Shown here piece by piece: positions 24,494-32,971 of a DNA stretch of 34,352 nt. The notes below the pieces were generated by a model. The model saw only the letters and a program-made list of their open reading frames with translations, was not told the DNA's origin and did no database searches. The DNA comes from Gemmatimonadota bacterium (GTDB lineage: Bacteria; Gemmatimonadota; Gemmatimonadetes; Longimicrobiales; Gaopeijiaceae). Location: contig JAPPNM010000129.1 in assembly GCA_028873825.1 (NCBI GenBank), positions 1 through 34,352 on the forward strand. Direction: 5' to 3'. A program made the translations under genes and the position numbers. How positions within the stretch are numbered: position 1 is the first letter of the stretch; every line of letters begins with the position of its first letter.

Positions 24494-25259
24494 TCAGCCC
24501 CTTCCGCCAACGGGATACTCGCGCACGGCACGCTCCCCTGCCGGCGCAAGACGGACGACCTCGGAGACATCAAGCGGGTCGTTCTCGGGAAGCGGCGATT
24601 CACCCTTCTCCTGGCCGGTCCCGGCCACGCTCCGCAGCCCGGCCAGCGTCTCCGAGCCGGGTATCGCCGCCCGGTCTCCATCGTAGTAGTCGAACCAGGG
24701 GAGTCCGGCGTCGGCGTATTCGCGGGCCGTCGGCGGGTCGGTGGGCGGTCGCTCTCCGGTGATCGCCAGCCACTGCGCGGAGTTGGCGATCGTCACGAAG
24801 CAGCGGCTGGCGCGCCCCTCGTCCCACGCGTCCGGGCCGTAGTCGTCGTCGTAGATTTCCTGCCGCATCCGGCCACCGGGGGCCAGGCCCATGTCATACT
24901 TCGCGGGGGCCCGGCGGTAGCACACCCCGACGACCTCTTCCGCCGCCCTGAACCGGACCGCGAAGAACTTCTCGTAGACCTCGCGCTTCATGGGGCAGAC
25001 GGACAGCTGCAGGCCGCCGTGCTTCGCGGCTCCGGTCAACTGCTCCTCCGCCGTGTACCCCTCCACGGGTTTCCTGGGGAAGGCGGTCCGCGAAATCGTC
25101 GAGATGGCGGAGCGGAAGGCGACCCAGGCCCGCGGGGAGAGGGTAGGCCCGGTCGTTGTCCGGAATCCGCAGGGTGCGCTGGAACTCGATGCCGCACCGG
25201 GCCCCCGGATGGACTTCGGGGAACCGGAAGGTCATCCGGTCTCTCTCAAGGGTGATCAT
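24494..25259 (-). pseudogene. Decayed gene of a conserved hypothetical family (internal deletion and frame change)
   Basis: Two pieces of what looks like one protein. 25259 down to about 25080 encodes MITLERDRMTFRFPEVHPGA..FQRTLRIPDND..YPLPAGLGRLPLRHLDDFADRL. From about 25072 to 24494, one frame over, comes PVEGYTAEEQLTGAAKHGGLQL..GGRMRQEIYDDDYGPDAWDE..LPWFDYYDGDRAAIPGSE. I recall a family in which RTLRIPDD/YPLPPGLGxFP and GYTVEEQVTG/GRMRQxIY..PYG/GLPWFDLYDE occur in one longer polypeptide with roughly a hundred more residues between them; that middle is missing here. It follows an XRE regulator by 28 nt, as a co-transcribed partner. A GTG at 25066 could still allow a C-terminal fragment. Function of the family unknown. 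Confidence 0.65.
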
Positions 25260-25287
25260 CGGCTGCGGTTCTCCTCTGTTCAGTGGC

Positions 25288-25641
25288 TTACCAATCTCCG
25301 TCCCGCACGACCCGGACGACCCGGAACACGGCTTCGTCGGGCGCCTCCTTCAGCTCCCGGATGAGCTGCGCGAAGAGCCTCGGTCTCTTGCGAATGATCT
25401 CCTGCAGGTCGCTCGAGACCTTGCCGGCCAGGGCCAGAAACACGTCCGGATCCTCGTCCAGCTCCCTCGCCAGGCGAACGGTCGTGGCCTCCGAGGGCGG
25501 GGCGGCGGCTCCGCGTTCGATCTTGCTCAGATACGCCGGCTCCACACCGATGCGGTGGGCGACCTGGCGCAGCGAGAAGCGCCTGTCGTCCGCGCGAAGA
25601 GCTTCGCGTTTCCGCCGGACTGTGGTGCCGAAATGGCTCAT
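25288..25641 (-). CDS. XRE-family HTH transcriptional regulator
   Basis: 117 residues. Helix-turn-helix at about 22-49 (FSLRQVAHRIGVEPAYLSKIERG), followed by an acidic/helical C-terminus with SSDLQEIIRKRPRLFAQLIRELK. Start ATG 25641. The arrangement (small XRE protein, then 28 nt, then the conserved hypothetical gene) suggests a two-gene operon. The promoter carries a palindrome over its -10, consistent with self-repression. The partner gene is decayed, so this regulator may be an orphan. Confidence 0.9.
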   Translation of the reverse strand: MSHFGTTVRRKREALRADDRRFSLRQVAHRIGVEPAYLSKIERGAAAPPSEATTVRLARELDEDPDVFLALAGKVSSDLQEIIRKRPRLFAQLIRELKEAPDEAVFRVVRVVRDGDW

Positions 25642-25669
25642 GGGCCGTGGGCCGTGTGGGTAGTGTATC

Positions 25670-25702
25670 GTACATGGTACACAATTGTCGCGGCCGAGTC
25701 AA
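25670..25702 (-). promoter_or_regulatory. Promoter and operator of the XRE gene
   Basis: On the minus strand TTGACT (25697-25702), a 17-nt spacer and TACCAT (25674-25679) form a good sigma-70-type promoter about 33 bp before the ATG. The -10 is embedded in GTACCATGTAC (25670-25680), a GTAC-3-GTAC palindrome, a likely XRE binding site. Confidence 0.6.
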
Positions 25703-25857
25703 TGGGCGAAGGGGTCGTGTCGCTTGCGGGAGGCGGCTGGGGGTGATCACCGGGGTGCGTAGTCGATTCGGGATGGCGCGGCGTGACGAATGTCTCGCCG
25801 GGAGGGGCGCCACGGTGGCGCGGCCGCGCGGGAAATCGGCGAGTGAGCATCCGGGAT

Positions 25858-25887
25858 TTGACAAAGCTAGGGACAGTTAGATAGGGT
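25858..25887 (+). promoter_or_regulatory. Candidate promoter of the AAA-ATPase gene
   Basis: A perfect -35 TTGACA at 25858-25863 is followed at 18 nt by TAGGGT (25882-25887), a weak -10. The surrounding 60 bp are markedly A+T-richer than the rest of the window. The gene's ATG is 49 bp further on with AAAGGA as ribosome-binding site. Confidence 0.4.
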
Positions 25888-25935
25888 TATGTCCTCATGT
25901 GGCCTAACCATTCCTAATTCCCCCTAAAGGATTCG

Positions 25936-27116
25936 ATGGATCCAGTTGCCAACCCGTTCGCACCGGGGGCGGGATCGCGGCCCCCGGCCTTGGCGGGTCG
26001 CGACGAGGTGCTCGAAGCGGCGAGTATCGCCTTGCGACGCATTCAGGCCGGACGTCACGCGAAGAGCGTGATGCTTCTCGGCCTCCGGGGCGTCGGGAAG
26101 ACCGTGCTTCTGGCCCGGATCGGAGAAGACGCCGAGTCCCTGGGGTATCTGACCGCCATGATCGAGGCGCCGGAGGACCGCCGCCTAGCCGGACTCCTCG
26201 TTCCCAAGCTCCGCAGAGTCCTCTATCGAGTCAGCGGCAAGGAGAAGGCGCGGCTCCTGGGGAACCGCGCGCTTGGTGCGCTTCGCAACTTCGCCAGCGC
26301 CTTCAAGGTGTCCTACGCGGAGTTCGAAGTGGGCGTGACGCCCGAGCCCGGTCTGGCCGCGTCCGGAGACCTGGAAACCGATCTCACGGACCTGATGGTG
26401 GCAATTGGAGAAGCCGCCAGGGCCGGGAACCAGCCTGCAGCCATCCTGATCGACGAGGTGCAGTACCTGAACGATGAGGACTTGCGTGCGCTCATTGTCG
26501 CACTGCACCGGATCGGCCAGAGGGCGCTGCCCCTGCTCATGTTCGGAGCGGGCTTGCCCCAGCTCGCGGCGCTTTCGGGAGAGGCCAGAGCTATTCGGAG
26601 CGCCTCTTCGACTTCTTCGGCGTCGGTCCGCTTGACGAGAACGCAGCAAGGGAAGCCGTTCGGGTTCCGATCGAGGATGCCGGGGCGGCGATCGACGATG
26701 ACGCGCTCTCGGAGATCGCGCGGCGAACGGAAGGCTATCCGTACTTTCTCCAGGAATGGGGGGCGCACTCGTGGAATGTCGCGCCCAGGTCACCCGTGAC
26801 CCTCGAGGACGTGGTCTCGGCCAGCGGGAAGGCCATGGCCGCCCTGGACGCGAGCTTCTTCCGCGTTCGCTTCGATCGCCTCACGCCGCGAGAACAGGAC
26901 TACCTGAGAGCGATGGCGGAACTTGGTCCCGGCCCGCACCGCTCGGGAGAAATAGCCGCTAAGCTGGGAATCGCGGTCACGTCGGCCGGACCTCTTCGGA
27001 CCGGTCTGATCCGAAAGGGCATGATCTGGAGCCCTTCGCATGGCGACACGGCCTTCACGGTACCGATGTTCGATCGGTACATGGTCCGCGCGATGCCCGA
27101 TCGGCCACACTCGTGA
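25936..27116 (+). pseudogene. AAA-type ATPase with C-terminal winged helix, broken by one frameshift
   Basis: Start ATG 25936 with AAAGGA upstream. First frame: Walker A GLRGVGKT (49-56), Walker B AAILIDEVQYL (Asp173, Glu174), sensor-like LLMFGAGLPQLAAL. Near 26588-26592 coding shifts by one base: the continuation YSERLFDFFGVGPLDENAAR, then EGYPYFLQEWGAHSW and LTPREQDYLRAMAELGPGPH with a winged-helix segment (SGEIAAKLGIAVTSAGPLRT) runs to TGA 27114-27116. Repaired, the protein would be about 393 residues, the usual size for this ATP-binding family with an ATPase core plus wHTH. A single missing base explains everything, so a sequencing error is as likely as a real mutation. No toxin or nuclease partner lies next to it; role unknown. 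Confidence 0.8.
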
Positions 27117-27126
27117 AGCCCGCTCG

Positions 27127-27145
27127 GCGCCTCGTGCCGAGGCGC
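27127..27145 (+). terminator. Hairpin after the AAA-ATPase gene
   Basis: GCGCCTCG-TGC-CGAGGCGC: perfect 8-bp G+C-rich stem with a 3-nt loop, 10 bp after the stop codon. No T-run follows, so it is a candidate terminator or 3'-end stabiliser. Confidence 0.55.
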
Positions 27146-27356
27146 GGATACCTCCCTGACGCTGCTGGGGGAGGGTGAGTGGCGAGGGGAAGCCGCCGGA
27201 CCGATCCGGTTGCCGGAGCGCCGCGGCCGAGGTGGCGCGCCATTCGGACCGGTTTGCGCAGCATGGGCCAATGCCGTACAGTATGGTGGCATCAGGTCGC
27301 CTGGGTGGGCCAGGCACGATGCGCCACACGCCACTCCCAACGAGAGGAGAACGCCG

Positions 27357-28478
27357 ATGAACACACTTTCGTCAACACGGTTGCCCATGGCGCGATTCCC
27401 CGCCATGCCCCGCTGGTCGCCGCTGCCGTTGGTGGTCGCCTTGCTTGCCGCGTGCGGCGGCGACGCGCCGCCCATCGCGTGCCAAGGGGAGCTCCATACC
27501 AAGGTGGAGCTGAGCATGGAGCAGACGCAGCTCCTGCGGCCCTGCTTCGAGGACCCCGAGGGCGAGTCGCTGCAAATCACCGCCAAGGCGTCGGATCCCG
27601 AGGTCGTGTCCGCGCTTGTCGTAGAGGACCCGACGATTAATTCTCAGGTCCCGATGTATGTGGTCAGCGTGATGGGGTTGTCTCCCGGAACCTCCACCGT
27701 AACGATCACGGCCGAGGATCCGAGCGGCCAGACCGCCTCGATCGACGTCGCGTTGGAGGTCCTCAGGCGAGTCGTGGTCTGGCGGGCGGACTTCGACGGA
27801 AGCCGCGACGGCTTCGAGTCGGGCTCGTGCGGCGAGTTTACTATAGAAGACGGCAAGGCGGTGCTCGCTTCCGGCCGTGACGGCTCTCTTTGTTGGGCGA
27901 GGAAGTCGGGGTTCACTGCGGACGAATGGGAATTGACGGCGTCGTTGGGCAAGGCTAAGGAAAATGACAATGAGACCGCGCCCGGATTGTTGTCGTATTA
28001 CGGCGGGACGAACGCCATCTATCTGGGCATGGTCTTCGGATATGAATCCGTTAGCTCGAAGTACTTCGGCGCCGGAGACCCCCACAATTTTGTCATGGTC
28101 TACCACAACTATGCCGACTGGTGGACCACCGACGACGATCTTTGGGGGAACTCGGACGCTTGTGACAACGATCCCGGGGAGTTGATCGATGTGGCCTTCG
28201 CCAACCGCGACGGCGATCTTACGGCAACGTGCGGCACTACCCTGGTGTTGAGAGTGAACAGGGCGGATAAGGAGTGGTCGCACGTCACCACGATGGACAA
28301 CTTGGCTCTGACGGTGGTGGGCCCCAATGCGTACCAGTATGTGGAGTTCGATTGGGTCGAGTTGACCGCCCTCCCGCCCCAGGGCGAGCAAAGCGCTCGA
28401 GTGGCTTGGGACGAGGGCCCGCCCGAAGTGCCCGATGACGTCCTCACTCTCAAGCGCAGGGTCGACATCCCGAGGTAG
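27357..28478 (+). CDS. Ig-like/LamG-like lipoprotein, paralogue 1
   Basis: 373 residues from ATG 27357 (GAGGAG 6 nt upstream). A lipoprotein signal ends with VVALLAAC (lipid-modified Cys33). Residues about 45-145 form a bacterial Ig/cadherin-like domain of the type FxDPEGxxLxITAKASDPEVVS...GTSTVTITAEDPSGQTASIDVALEV. The remaining ~230 residues (VVVWRADFDGSRDGFE...YQYVEFDWVELTAL) look like a jelly-roll carbohydrate-binding or LamG-like domain, opening and closing with Trp/Phe-rich strands. Anchored to a membrane, probably surface-exposed. Its paralogue is at 31704. Between them, on the opposite strand, is an LRR-metzincin lipoprotein. Ligand unknown. Confidence 0.85.
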   Translation: MNTLSSTRLPMARFPAMPRWSPLPLVVALLAACGGDAPPIACQGELHTKVELSMEQTQLLRPCFEDPEGESLQITAKASDPEVVSALVVEDPTINSQVPMYVVSVMGLSPGTSTVTITAEDPSGQTASIDVALEVLRRVVVWRADFDGSRDGFESGSCGEFTIEDGKAVLASGRDGSLCWARKSGFTADEWELTASLGKAKENDNETAPGLLSYYGGTNAIYLGMVFGYESVSSKYFGAGDPHNFVMVYHNYADWWTTDDDLWGNSDACDNDPGELIDVAFANRDGDLTATCGTTLVLRVNRADKEWSHVTTMDNLALTVVGPNAYQYVEFDWVELTALPPQGEQSARVAWDEGPPEVPDDVLTLKRRVDIPR

Positions 28479-28578
28479 AGAGTCGAACCTGCGGGGGGGA
28501 TTGTGATCGCTGCAATCCTCCCGACATGGCGGTGCGGAGCGCCGGTTCGATAGCGGCGTGACGCGACCCGGGCCCCGG

Positions 28579-28615
28579 AGCCCGGGTGGAGCGGGAGAAA
28601 CGCTCCACCCGGGCT
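28579..28615 (+). terminator. Long hairpin after lipoprotein paralogue 1
   Basis: AGCCCGGGTGGAGCG, loop GGAGAAA, CGCTCCACCCGGGCT: a perfect 15-bp stem about 100 bp after the stop codon. No T-run. The loop GGAGAAA is identical in the second copy (32832-32881), where the arms differ. It lies between convergent genes and may serve both. Confidence 0.65.
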
Positions 28616-28719
28616 GCCGGGCATGGCGCGTGTCCGGGCGCCGAGCGGTCGTGGGCACCCGGCTGCTCCCGCAGCGAGGTTGCGGGTGGGCGCAAGAATA
28701 CGTCAACGGAACTGGTCGT

Positions 28720-31398
28720 TCACTTCTCGTCCGGCAGGCCCCGGCTGACCGTCACCACCTCCCCCGGCCCCGCCACCGGCGCCGTCTCGAAGTCGTCGAG
28801 CAGCCTCCGAATCCGCCCTGTTGCCCTATCCGTCACTATCGCCATCGGCCGCCGGGTCGTCGCGTCCAACCGGTCCGAGCCATTCGGCCCCGACAATGTG
28901 ATCGTGGCGAGAGACTCGGCCCAGTTCGCCTCTACCGGCAGCAAGAAGACGAAGTGTCCCTCCCCGCTCTCCGACTCGATCATCGGGTTGAAACTCAGCG
29001 AAAACAGTGTCCCGCCACTGTCACTCCGTCCCTCGATCCGGTACGGACCGCCGGCCTCCGGCAGCGACGGCGCGGCGTCCAGAACGATCGCGGGGTCGAG
29101 CGTGACCTGGCCCGGGCCGGTGCTCCCCCAGAGAACCAGCGACGGGCGCCTGTCCGCGGCCGATCGGCGTTTTTCCTCCTCCCGCTCGATTCGGTATTCC
29201 AGTGCCTTGGCGTGGTGGTAGTCGCTGATCCAGTAGTAGGTGTCGTGATAGCAGTAGGACATGAGATCGGGGTTGTTGGGACTCTTCAACTTCCCGGTTT
29301 CCCGGTCGCGTCCCCATGCGCCTGTTCGCCCGCCCTCGTGCGGATAGTCCGGGTCGAGGTGACGGGGATTGCCGCACGGTGCGTGCAGCAGGTTCATGTT
29401 GTGCCCGACCTCGTGCGCCAGGGTCAGGCGACCTGTGTTCGAGATGCTCGTCCGGCCGCCGAGCTGTCCCGCGTTCTGGCTCGGGAAGATACCCGCGTAG
29501 TAGCCGGGGTCGCCGTCCGCCTTTCTCAGCAGGTCGAGTTTCCTCATGAGATTCGAGTCGTCGTCCAGGTGAAAGGTCTCCCGCACGGAGAAGTCGTAGT
29601 CGCTGATGGGCAGCATCTTCAGCATCTCCCTGACCGGCCGGCTCATCGCGGTCATCCTGGACGCCGCATTGGCGTAGGCCGTGTCCTCCCCTTCGATCTG
29701 GATCGGCACGATGGTCACCTTGAATTCGGGCATTTCGCGCACATCCAGGGCGAGCGTGCCGGATTCGGGAACGCGTCGCCGGCTCCCGTCCCGCAGCGGC
29801 AGTTTCCGGTCGGGATCCAGCTCCACGACCAGTTTCAGTCCCGGCTCCAGGACTTCGCCGGGAATCGACGCGTGGTGAGAGGTCGCAAGCCGCCCCTCGT
29901 CGATCTCGAGCGGAATCCCCCGCCTGCCCTTGACAGTCATGTTGGCGACATGGACGGACTTCCCGTCCTTGTAGAAGGTCGCGCGGATCTGGGAGTCGAA
30001 GTAGTTGGCGGAGTCGGCCACAGCGAAGACCCGCAGGAGCGCGTCCCGGCCGGCCATGAGCGGAACTTCGGCGGCCCGGTTCTGCACAGGCTGGGTCAGG
30101 TAGACCAGGGGCAGCTTGACCAGGATCGAATCCGCGCCCTCGCACACGTTGCCGCTCCAGTCGGTCATCTCGCCCAGCCAGTCGGCGATCTCCTCCAGCG
30201 GAGGCGCGCACACGCCCGTATCCGCGAAGTGGAGCGTATCCAGGTCCAGCTCCGTCATCCACTCCTGGAGAACGCCGCCGAGCTTCCCGTTCCCGCTCAC
30301 GTCCAGGCGGGTCAGCTCGCGAAGGTGGACTAGTTGATACGGCAGCATCCAGATCGCGTTGTTGTCCTTGAGGTCCAGGGCCGTGACCCGGCCGCTGTCG
30401 TCCACCGAAACGCCGGCCCAGTCCTCCAGATCCGCGTCTGTAAGCCAACCGTCCTGCTCCGTCCACCCGGAGCCGCCCATCCCTTCGTACAGTGCGGTGA
30501 GGACCAGCCTGTCGTGGCGTGACGCGTCGCAGGATGAGCGCTCGACCCAGGCGATGGCGTTCAACCACCGCTGGAACCCGGCACCGCGCGGCGCACAAAG
30601 CCGGGTTTCCGGGAAGATAAGGTAGTGGGGCCGGAGCTGAGTCAAGCTCTCGGGCAGCAGGCCTGCCAGAGGATTCTCGGCGACCGCGAGGTAGTCGAGC
30701 GCGGACGCTTCGCCGATCCGGGCGGGCAGGGGCCCGGTGAGTTCGTTGCTGTGCAGTATCAGATTCAACAGCCCCTTGAGCCTGCCGATCGAAGACGGAA
30801 CAGGGCCGGTCAACGCATTGTAGGATAGATTGAGGTCGCCCAGCTCCGAAAGCTCGCCGATCTCGTGCGGAATCTCGCCGGCCAGGCCGTTGGATCGCAG
30901 ATCCAGCTCGACCACACGGCCACGCTCGTCGACTTTGACGCCGTACCAGGTGGATACCGGATCCCTGCTCAGCCAATTGGCATTGCGGCGCCAGCTTTCG
31001 CCGCCGGTGGCGCGATGGAGCGCGGTGAGCGCGTGTCGATCGGAATCGCGGGCGACGATCTTCGCGTCGGCCACCAGTGTGTCGTGCCGGGCCGTGACCA
31101 TCGTAATCCCCTCTTCCAGGGCGGTCACCATGCCGGTGATGTCGACCGTGGCCACGGTGAAGTCGGCGCTGGACCACTCGACGGCCGCGTCCTCGATCTC
31201 CCGGCCGTCGTGGTCCCGTACCACGGCCACCAGCTGCACGGTTCCGCCGGGGGGGAACAGGAGCGCGGAGTCCGGGGCGACCTCGATGGTGGCCGGCCCG
31301 GTGGGAGGGCCGGTCGGCCCCTTTTCGCAACCCGGGGAGGCCGCCGCCACGCACCAGAGGGACAGCACGCGGACTGTCCGAAGTTCCCAACTGCTCAT
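28720..31398 (-). CDS. LRR-containing metzincin-type metalloprotease lipoprotein
   Basis: 892 residues from ATG 31398 (GAGGAG 7 nt upstream). Lipobox AAASPGC puts the lipid on Cys24. Order of parts: BIG2-like Ig domain (about 36-115: VEWSSADFTVATVDITGMVT), first plant-type LRR block (about 122-290; cap TALHRATGGESWRRNANW, repeats NALTGPVPSSIGRLKGL), second LRR block (about 297-420), a beta-rich spacer, then the protease domain with HEVGHNMNLLH (His662, Glu663, His666, His672) and a Met-turn LMSYC (Met713). HExxHxxxxxH plus Met-turn defines a zinc metzincin; I cannot name the subfamily, and the Gly usual in HExxHxxGxxH is Asn here. A ~180-residue C-terminal beta domain follows. Likely surface-anchored, acting on extracellular protein. 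Flanked by the duplicated lipoprotein units. Confidence 0.88.
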   Translation of the reverse strand: MSSWELRTVRVLSLWCVAAASPGCEKGPTGPPTGPATIEVAPDSALLFPPGGTVQLVAVVRDHDGREIEDAAVEWSSADFTVATVDITGMVTALEEGITMVTARHDTLVADAKIVARDSDRHALTALHRATGGESWRRNANWLSRDPVSTWYGVKVDERGRVVELDLRSNGLAGEIPHEIGELSELGDLNLSYNALTGPVPSSIGRLKGLLNLILHSNELTGPLPARIGEASALDYLAVAENPLAGLLPESLTQLRPHYLIFPETRLCAPRGAGFQRWLNAIAWVERSSCDASRHDRLVLTALYEGMGGSGWTEQDGWLTDADLEDWAGVSVDDSGRVTALDLKDNNAIWMLPYQLVHLRELTRLDVSGNGKLGGVLQEWMTELDLDTLHFADTGVCAPPLEEIADWLGEMTDWSGNVCEGADSILVKLPLVYLTQPVQNRAAEVPLMAGRDALLRVFAVADSANYFDSQIRATFYKDGKSVHVANMTVKGRRGIPLEIDEGRLATSHHASIPGEVLEPGLKLVVELDPDRKLPLRDGSRRRVPESGTLALDVREMPEFKVTIVPIQIEGEDTAYANAASRMTAMSRPVREMLKMLPISDYDFSVRETFHLDDDSNLMRKLDLLRKADGDPGYYAGIFPSQNAGQLGGRTSISNTGRLTLAHEVGHNMNLLHAPCGNPRHLDPDYPHEGGRTGAWGRDRETGKLKSPNNPDLMSYCYHDTYYWISDYHHAKALEYRIEREEEKRRSAADRRPSLVLWGSTGPGQVTLDPAIVLDAAPSLPEAGGPYRIEGRSDSGGTLFSLSFNPMIESESGEGHFVFLLPVEANWAESLATITLSGPNGSDRLDATTRRPMAIVTDRATGRIRRLLDDFETAPVAGPGEVVTVSRGLPDEK

Positions 31399-31422
31399 GG
31401 CTTCGCTCCTCTATCCACCAAC

Positions 31423-31633
31423 GCATGCATTATACGCACGCCCGAGCTAACCCATACTATGCTCCATGGCTTCCGCCGTCAAGCAGACCGGCTACGAGGC
31501 CGGCCGCGACAATGCGCGGTTCCTGGGCCTCAAGGTCCATGGGCCGGCCTTCTTCGGCTCCTGCCTAGCGCCGCGGCCGAGGTGGCGCGCCATTCGGACC
31601 GGTGGCGCAGAACGGCCGACACCCGTACAATAG
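31423..31633 (+). pseudogene. Detached 5' fragment of the BCCT transporter gene
   Basis: 31423-31566 is homologous to 22861-22996: the upstream sequence starting GCATGCA, the ATG (31466) and the first ~34 codons (MASAVKQTGYEAGRDN... versus MASADKQTGYEDGRDN..., about 26 of 34 residues equal). Homology stops where duplicated unit 2 begins (31567), and the frame closes at TAG 31631-31633 after 55 codons. None of the membrane segments is present, so transport is impossible. It marks a recombination junction and may still supply a promoter. Confidence 0.85.
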
Positions 31634-31703
31634 GGGGGATCGGGTCGCCTGGGTGGCCAGGCACGATCCGCCGCACGCAACTCCCAACGAGAGGAGAACG
31701 CCG

Positions 31704-32747
31704 ATGAACACACTTTCGTCTACCCGGTTTCCCATGGCGCGGTTCCCCGCCATGCCGCGCTGGTCGCCGCTGCTGCCGGTGGTCGCCTTGCTTGCCGCGT
31801 GCGGCGGCGACCCGCCGCCCGTCGTGTGCCCGTGGGCGCCGGCGATACTCCAAGTGGAGCTGCGCGTGAACGAGACAAAGACCCTGCGGCACTGCTTCGA
31901 CGACCCCGACGGCGAGCGGCTGACAATCACCGCCAAGGCGTCGGACCCCGAGGTCGTGTCCACGCTCGTGTGGAGCTTGGGGGCCTGGGACCGGGACCCG
32001 ACGGTCCAGGTCAAGGGGTTGTCTCCCGGGATTTCCACCGTAACGATCACGGCCGAGGATCCGAGCGGCCAGACCGCCTCCATCGACGTCGCCTTGGAGG
32101 TCTTCGAGCTAGTCGTGGTCTGGCGGGAGGACTTCGACGACCGTGAAGACGGCAAGGCGGTGATCGGCGCTGGCTCTTGGCTGAGGAAGTCGGGGTTCAC
32201 CGCGGATGAATGGGAATTGACGGCGTCTTTGGGCCAGGCTAAGGAAAATGACCATGAGACCTTGCCCGGATTGTTGTCGTATTACGGCGGGACGAACCCC
32301 ATCTATCTGGGCATGGGGTTCGGATATGATTCCGCTAAGAGATTCGGCGCCGGAGACCCCCACAATTTTGTCATGGTCTACTTCAACGATACCGACGGGT
32401 GGACCACCGACGACGATCTTTGGGGGTACTCGGGCGCTTGTAAAAACGATCCCGGGGAGTTGATGGACGTGGCTTTCGCCAACCTCTTCGGCGATCTTAC
32501 GGCAACGTGCGGCACTACCCTGGTGTTGAGAGTGAACAGGGCGGACAAGGGGTGGCCGCACATCACCACGATAGACAACACGTATCTGTCGGCGGTAGGC
32601 ATCCAGTATGTGGTTTTCGATTGGGTCCAGTTGGCCGCCCTCGCGCCCGAGGACGAGCAAAGCGCTCGAGTGGCTTGGGACGAGGGCCCGCCCGAAGTGC
32701 CCGATGATGTTCTCACGTTCAAGCGCGGCGTCGACATCCCGAGGTAG
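31704..32747 (+). CDS. Ig-like/LamG-like lipoprotein, paralogue 2
   Basis: 347 residues from ATG 31704, with the same Shine-Dalgarno context as paralogue 1. Lipobox VVALLAAC, Cys33. The Ig/cadherin-like domain (LTITAKASDPEVVSTLV...ISTVTITAEDPSGQTASIDV) and jelly-roll-like domain (VVVWREDFDDRED...IQYVVFDWVQLAAL) are retained. Relative to paralogue 1 it lacks about 20 residues after EDFDD (the DGFESGSCGEFTIE part), replaced by a shorter KAVIGAGSWLRK link, and has different residues just after the lipobox and in the DPTVQVKG loop. Differences cluster in what would be loops, while the C-terminal VAWDEGPPEVPDDVLTFKRG is nearly unchanged. Function unknown; binding role inferred from domain type. 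Confidence 0.85.
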   Translation: MNTLSSTRFPMARFPAMPRWSPLLPVVALLAACGGDPPPVVCPWAPAILQVELRVNETKTLRHCFDDPDGERLTITAKASDPEVVSTLVWSLGAWDRDPTVQVKGLSPGISTVTITAEDPSGQTASIDVALEVFELVVVWREDFDDREDGKAVIGAGSWLRKSGFTADEWELTASLGQAKENDHETLPGLLSYYGGTNPIYLGMGFGYDSAKRFGAGDPHNFVMVYFNDTDGWTTDDDLWGYSGACKNDPGELMDVAFANLFGDLTATCGTTLVLRVNRADKGWPHITTIDNTYLSAVGIQYVVFDWVQLAALAPEDEQSARVAWDEGPPEVPDDVLTFKRGVDIPR

Positions 32748-32831
32748 AGAGTTGAACCTGCGGGGGGGATTGTGATCGCTACGAACCTCCCGACATGGCG
32801 GTGCGAAGCGCCGGTTCGGTAAACGGCGTGA

Positions 32832-32881
32832 CCCGGCAGCCCGGGGTGGAGCGGGAGAAACGCTCCGCCCGGGCTGCCGGG
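32832..32881 (+). terminator. Long hairpin after lipoprotein paralogue 2
   Basis: Arms CCCGGCAGCCCGG(G)GTGGAGCG and CGCTCCGCCCGGGCTGCCGGG around the same GGAGAAA loop as at 28579-28615, with one bulge and one G:T pair. The stem is extended outward compared with copy 1, so pairing is kept although the arms differ. No T-run. Confidence 0.65.
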
Positions 32882-32971
32882 CATGGCGCGTGTCCGGGCG
32901 CTGGACGGGTCCCCGCGGCCACGGAGCAGGTTGCCGAAGGCGGCTCGCTCCCCTCCAGATGACAACCCCAC

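Larger units (their letters stand above)
27217..28641 (+). repeat. Duplicated unit 1 (lipoprotein gene with both flanks)
   Basis: Direct duplicate of 31567-32901. Similarity starts abruptly at AGCGCCGCGGCCGAGG, covers the upstream region, the Shine-Dalgarno and start context (GAGGAGAACGCCGATGAACA), the whole lipoprotein gene and the trailing hairpin, and ends near GGGCATGGCGCGTGTCCGG. Coding indels distinguish the copies. Confidence 0.9.
31567..32901 (+). repeat. Duplicated unit 2 (lipoprotein gene with both flanks)
   Basis: Direct duplicate of 27217-28641, abutting the BCCT fragment at its left edge. Divergence is greatest in the middle of the coding region (between the Ig-like and jelly-roll domains) and near the codons after the lipobox; the start region and the 3' half are the most similar. 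Confidence 0.9.

Noticed and set aside
24494-27116. A defence island made of the XRE, hypothetical and AAA genes
   Set aside because: No nuclease, toxin or effector is visible; the hypothetical gene and the ATPase are both broken, and the ATPase is on the opposite strand with its own promoter.
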